Shown here in pieces: positions 9,090 to 9,526 of a stretch of DNA of 9,526 nucleotides. The DNA is from an uncultured Lachnospiraceae bacterium (GTDB lineage Bacteria; Bacillota; Clostridia; Lachnospirales; Lachnospiraceae): positions 1 to 9,526 of the forward strand of contig CAJOPI010000031.1 of NCBI GenBank assembly GCA_905236275.1, in the 5' to 3' direction. The first letter of the stretch is position 1. The number at the start of each line of letters is the position of its first letter. A program made the translations under genes and the position numbers. The notes below the pieces were generated by a model. That model did not search any database. It was given only the letters and a program-made list of their open reading frames with translations, and was not told the origin of the DNA.

Positions 9090-9242
9090 TCATTCACCAT
9101 TGTAATTGAAGATTTTGACCCTGATATCATTATATATCGCAAATAAAAGATAGTCTATTAAAAACCACTTATCTTTATGCATTTTTACATATACATCTCG
9201 CGTTAAATTATTAATATTTTGTAAAATTGCACCAAATATCAT
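9090..9242 (-). CDS. Doubtful 50-codon open frame upstream of atpB
   Basis: An ATG-to-TGA frame of 50 residues (MIFGAILQNINN... ending FNYNGE) lies in the atp leader. The product would be basic, with one moderately hydrophobic stretch (WFLIDYLLFAIY). It does not resemble AtpI or any family I know. The ribosome-binding site is poor: only CGAGA, very near the ATG. A promoter candidate with a perfect TATAAT box lies inside the frame, which argues against coding. In DNA this A/T-rich a frame of this length could arise by chance. Confidence 0.15.
   Translation of the reverse strand: MIFGAILQNINNLTRDVYVKMHKDKWFLIDYLLFAIYNDIRVKIFNYNGE
9129..9157 (-). promoter_or_regulatory. Candidate proximal promoter of the atp operon
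   Basis: The minus strand shows a perfect -10 box TATAAT (9129-9134), 17 bases downstream of a -35-like TAGACT (9152-9157, four of six consensus bases). The predicted start near 9122 gives a leader of about 140 bases before the atpB TTG. The -10 box is excellent but the -35 box is weak, and chance matches are common in A/T-rich DNA. Confidence 0.42.
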
Positions 9243-9286
9243 TCTCGTTTATACAATTAAAACATTGTTCATAATTATGCTGCCCT

Positions 9287-9314
9287 ATTACATTTTACAC
9301 TATTTTAATGTCAA
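9287..9314 (-). promoter_or_regulatory. Candidate distal promoter of the atp operon
   Basis: A perfect -35 box TTGACA (9309-9314) lies 16 bases upstream of a -10 box TGTAAT (9287-9292, five of six); TAATAG two bases further on is an alternative -10. The -35 box starts immediately after the T-tract of the tRNA terminator, a natural place for the next operon's promoter. The leader to atpB would be about 300 bases. Confidence 0.5.
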
Positions 9315-9315
9315 A

Positions 9316-9350
9316 GAAAAAGCCTCTAAGCACCGCAAATGCTTAGAGGC
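9316..9350 (-). terminator. Intrinsic terminator of the tRNA operon
   Basis: A perfect 11-bp stem, GCCTCTAAGCA paired with TGCTTAGAGGC (9340-9350 and 9322-9332), encloses a seven-base loop. On the minus strand it is followed directly by TTTTTCTTT. It lies 10 bases past the 3' end of the tRNA-Cys gene and separates the tRNA transcript from the atp operon. The other strand has no T-run after the stem, so it acts leftward only. Confidence 0.9.
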
Positions 9351-9360
9351 AAAACCTTAG

Positions 9361-9431
9361 AGGCGACGACCGGATTTGAACCGGTGATCAGGGTGTTGCA
9401 GACCCATGCCTTACCACTTGGCTACATCGCC
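9361..9431 (-). tRNA. tRNA-Cys (GCA anticodon)
   Basis: The 71-base sequence folds into a standard cloverleaf. The acceptor stem GGCGATG pairs with CGTCGCC (one G-U pair), the D-arm begins GCCAAGTGGTAAGGC, the anticodon loop CTGCAAC gives anticodon GCA, and the T-arm is CCGG-TTCAAAT-CCGG. U73 is the expected discriminator for cysteine tRNA. The genome does not encode the CCA end, so it must be added after transcription. It lies eight bases downstream of tRNA-Asn and shares its transcript and terminator. Confidence 0.96.
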
Positions 9432-9439
9432 ACGCATGA

Positions 9440-9511
9440 CTCCCCGAGTTGGGCTCGAACCAACAACCCCTCGGTTAACAGCCGAGTGCTCTACCATTGA
9501 GCTATCGAGGA
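9440..9511 (-). tRNA. tRNA-Asn (GTT anticodon)
   Basis: The 72-base cloverleaf has acceptor stem TCCTCGA paired with TCGGGGA (one G-U pair), D-arm GCTCAATGGTAGAGC, anticodon stem CTCGG/CCGAG around the loop CTGTTAA with anticodon GTT, and T-arm GTTGG-TTCGAGC-CCAAC. The discriminator is G73, as expected for asparagine tRNA. CCA is not encoded. Only 15 bases of upstream sequence are visible, so the promoter or further tRNAs lie beyond the window. Confidence 0.96.
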
Positions 9512-9526
9512 TTATTGAAGTCTTCA

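Larger units (their letters stand above)
8981..9315 (-). other. Leader and promoter region of the atp operon; no convincing gene
   Basis: About 335 A/T-rich bases separate the tRNA terminator from atpB. The region holds two promoter candidates, an 11-base palindrome near 9037-9047, the atpB ribosome-binding site and one 50-codon open frame of doubtful status. There is no atpI-like gene encoding four membrane helices, which often precedes atpB in other bacteria. Transcripts would carry leaders of about 140 or 300 bases. I recognise no known riboswitch in them. Confidence 0.6.

Noticed and set aside
9026..9100. 24-codon ATG frame in the atp leader
   Set aside because: No ribosome-binding site, no recognisable motif, and a length expected by chance.

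Overview
The window looks like chromosomal core-genome DNA from a low-to-mid GC member of the Clostridia, most likely Lachnospiraceae-like. That guess rests on the GuaA sequence style, strong AGGAGG ribosome-binding sites, frequent TTG starts and tRNAs without an encoded CCA; I cannot name the species. Every gene lies on the minus strand, so the transcription order runs from the right end of the window to the left.

From the right, two tRNA genes, Asn(GTT) and Cys(GCA), end in a strong intrinsic terminator. A gene-free leader of about 340 bases follows, holding two sigma-A-like promoters. The F-type ATP synthase operon comes next: atpB (a), atpE (c), atpF (b), atpA (alpha), atpG (gamma), atpD (beta) and atpC (epsilon). 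The genes overlap or sit 13 to 40 bases apart, and a 13-bp hairpin terminator closes the operon. Beyond it are a MATE-family multidrug/sodium antiporter gene and guaA (GMP synthase), which has its own promoter and runs off the left edge missing only its last few residues.

The notable feature is in the ATP synthase. There is no separate atpH (delta) gene. The alpha subunit instead carries an in-frame N-terminal extension of about 90 residues that resembles the C-terminal, b-binding domain of delta/OSCP. The N-terminal six-helix domain of delta is absent from the operon, because atpF and atpA overlap. No in-frame ATG, GTG or TTG near the domain junction could make a conventional alpha, so all three alpha subunits of each F1 should carry the domain. 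The linker contains an in-frame A_AAA_AAA heptamer, and a -1 frameshift there would meet a stop after three codons and release the delta-like domain alone. This would be a non-canonical peripheral-stalk design.

The remaining subunits look functional. The c subunit has the ion-binding Glu but lacks the Gln and Ser of known Na+ sites, so H+ coupling is more likely. The a subunit keeps its essential Arg, alpha and beta keep their P-loops, and epsilon keeps the ATP-sensing I(L)DxxRA motif. No mobile elements or CRISPR arrays were seen.
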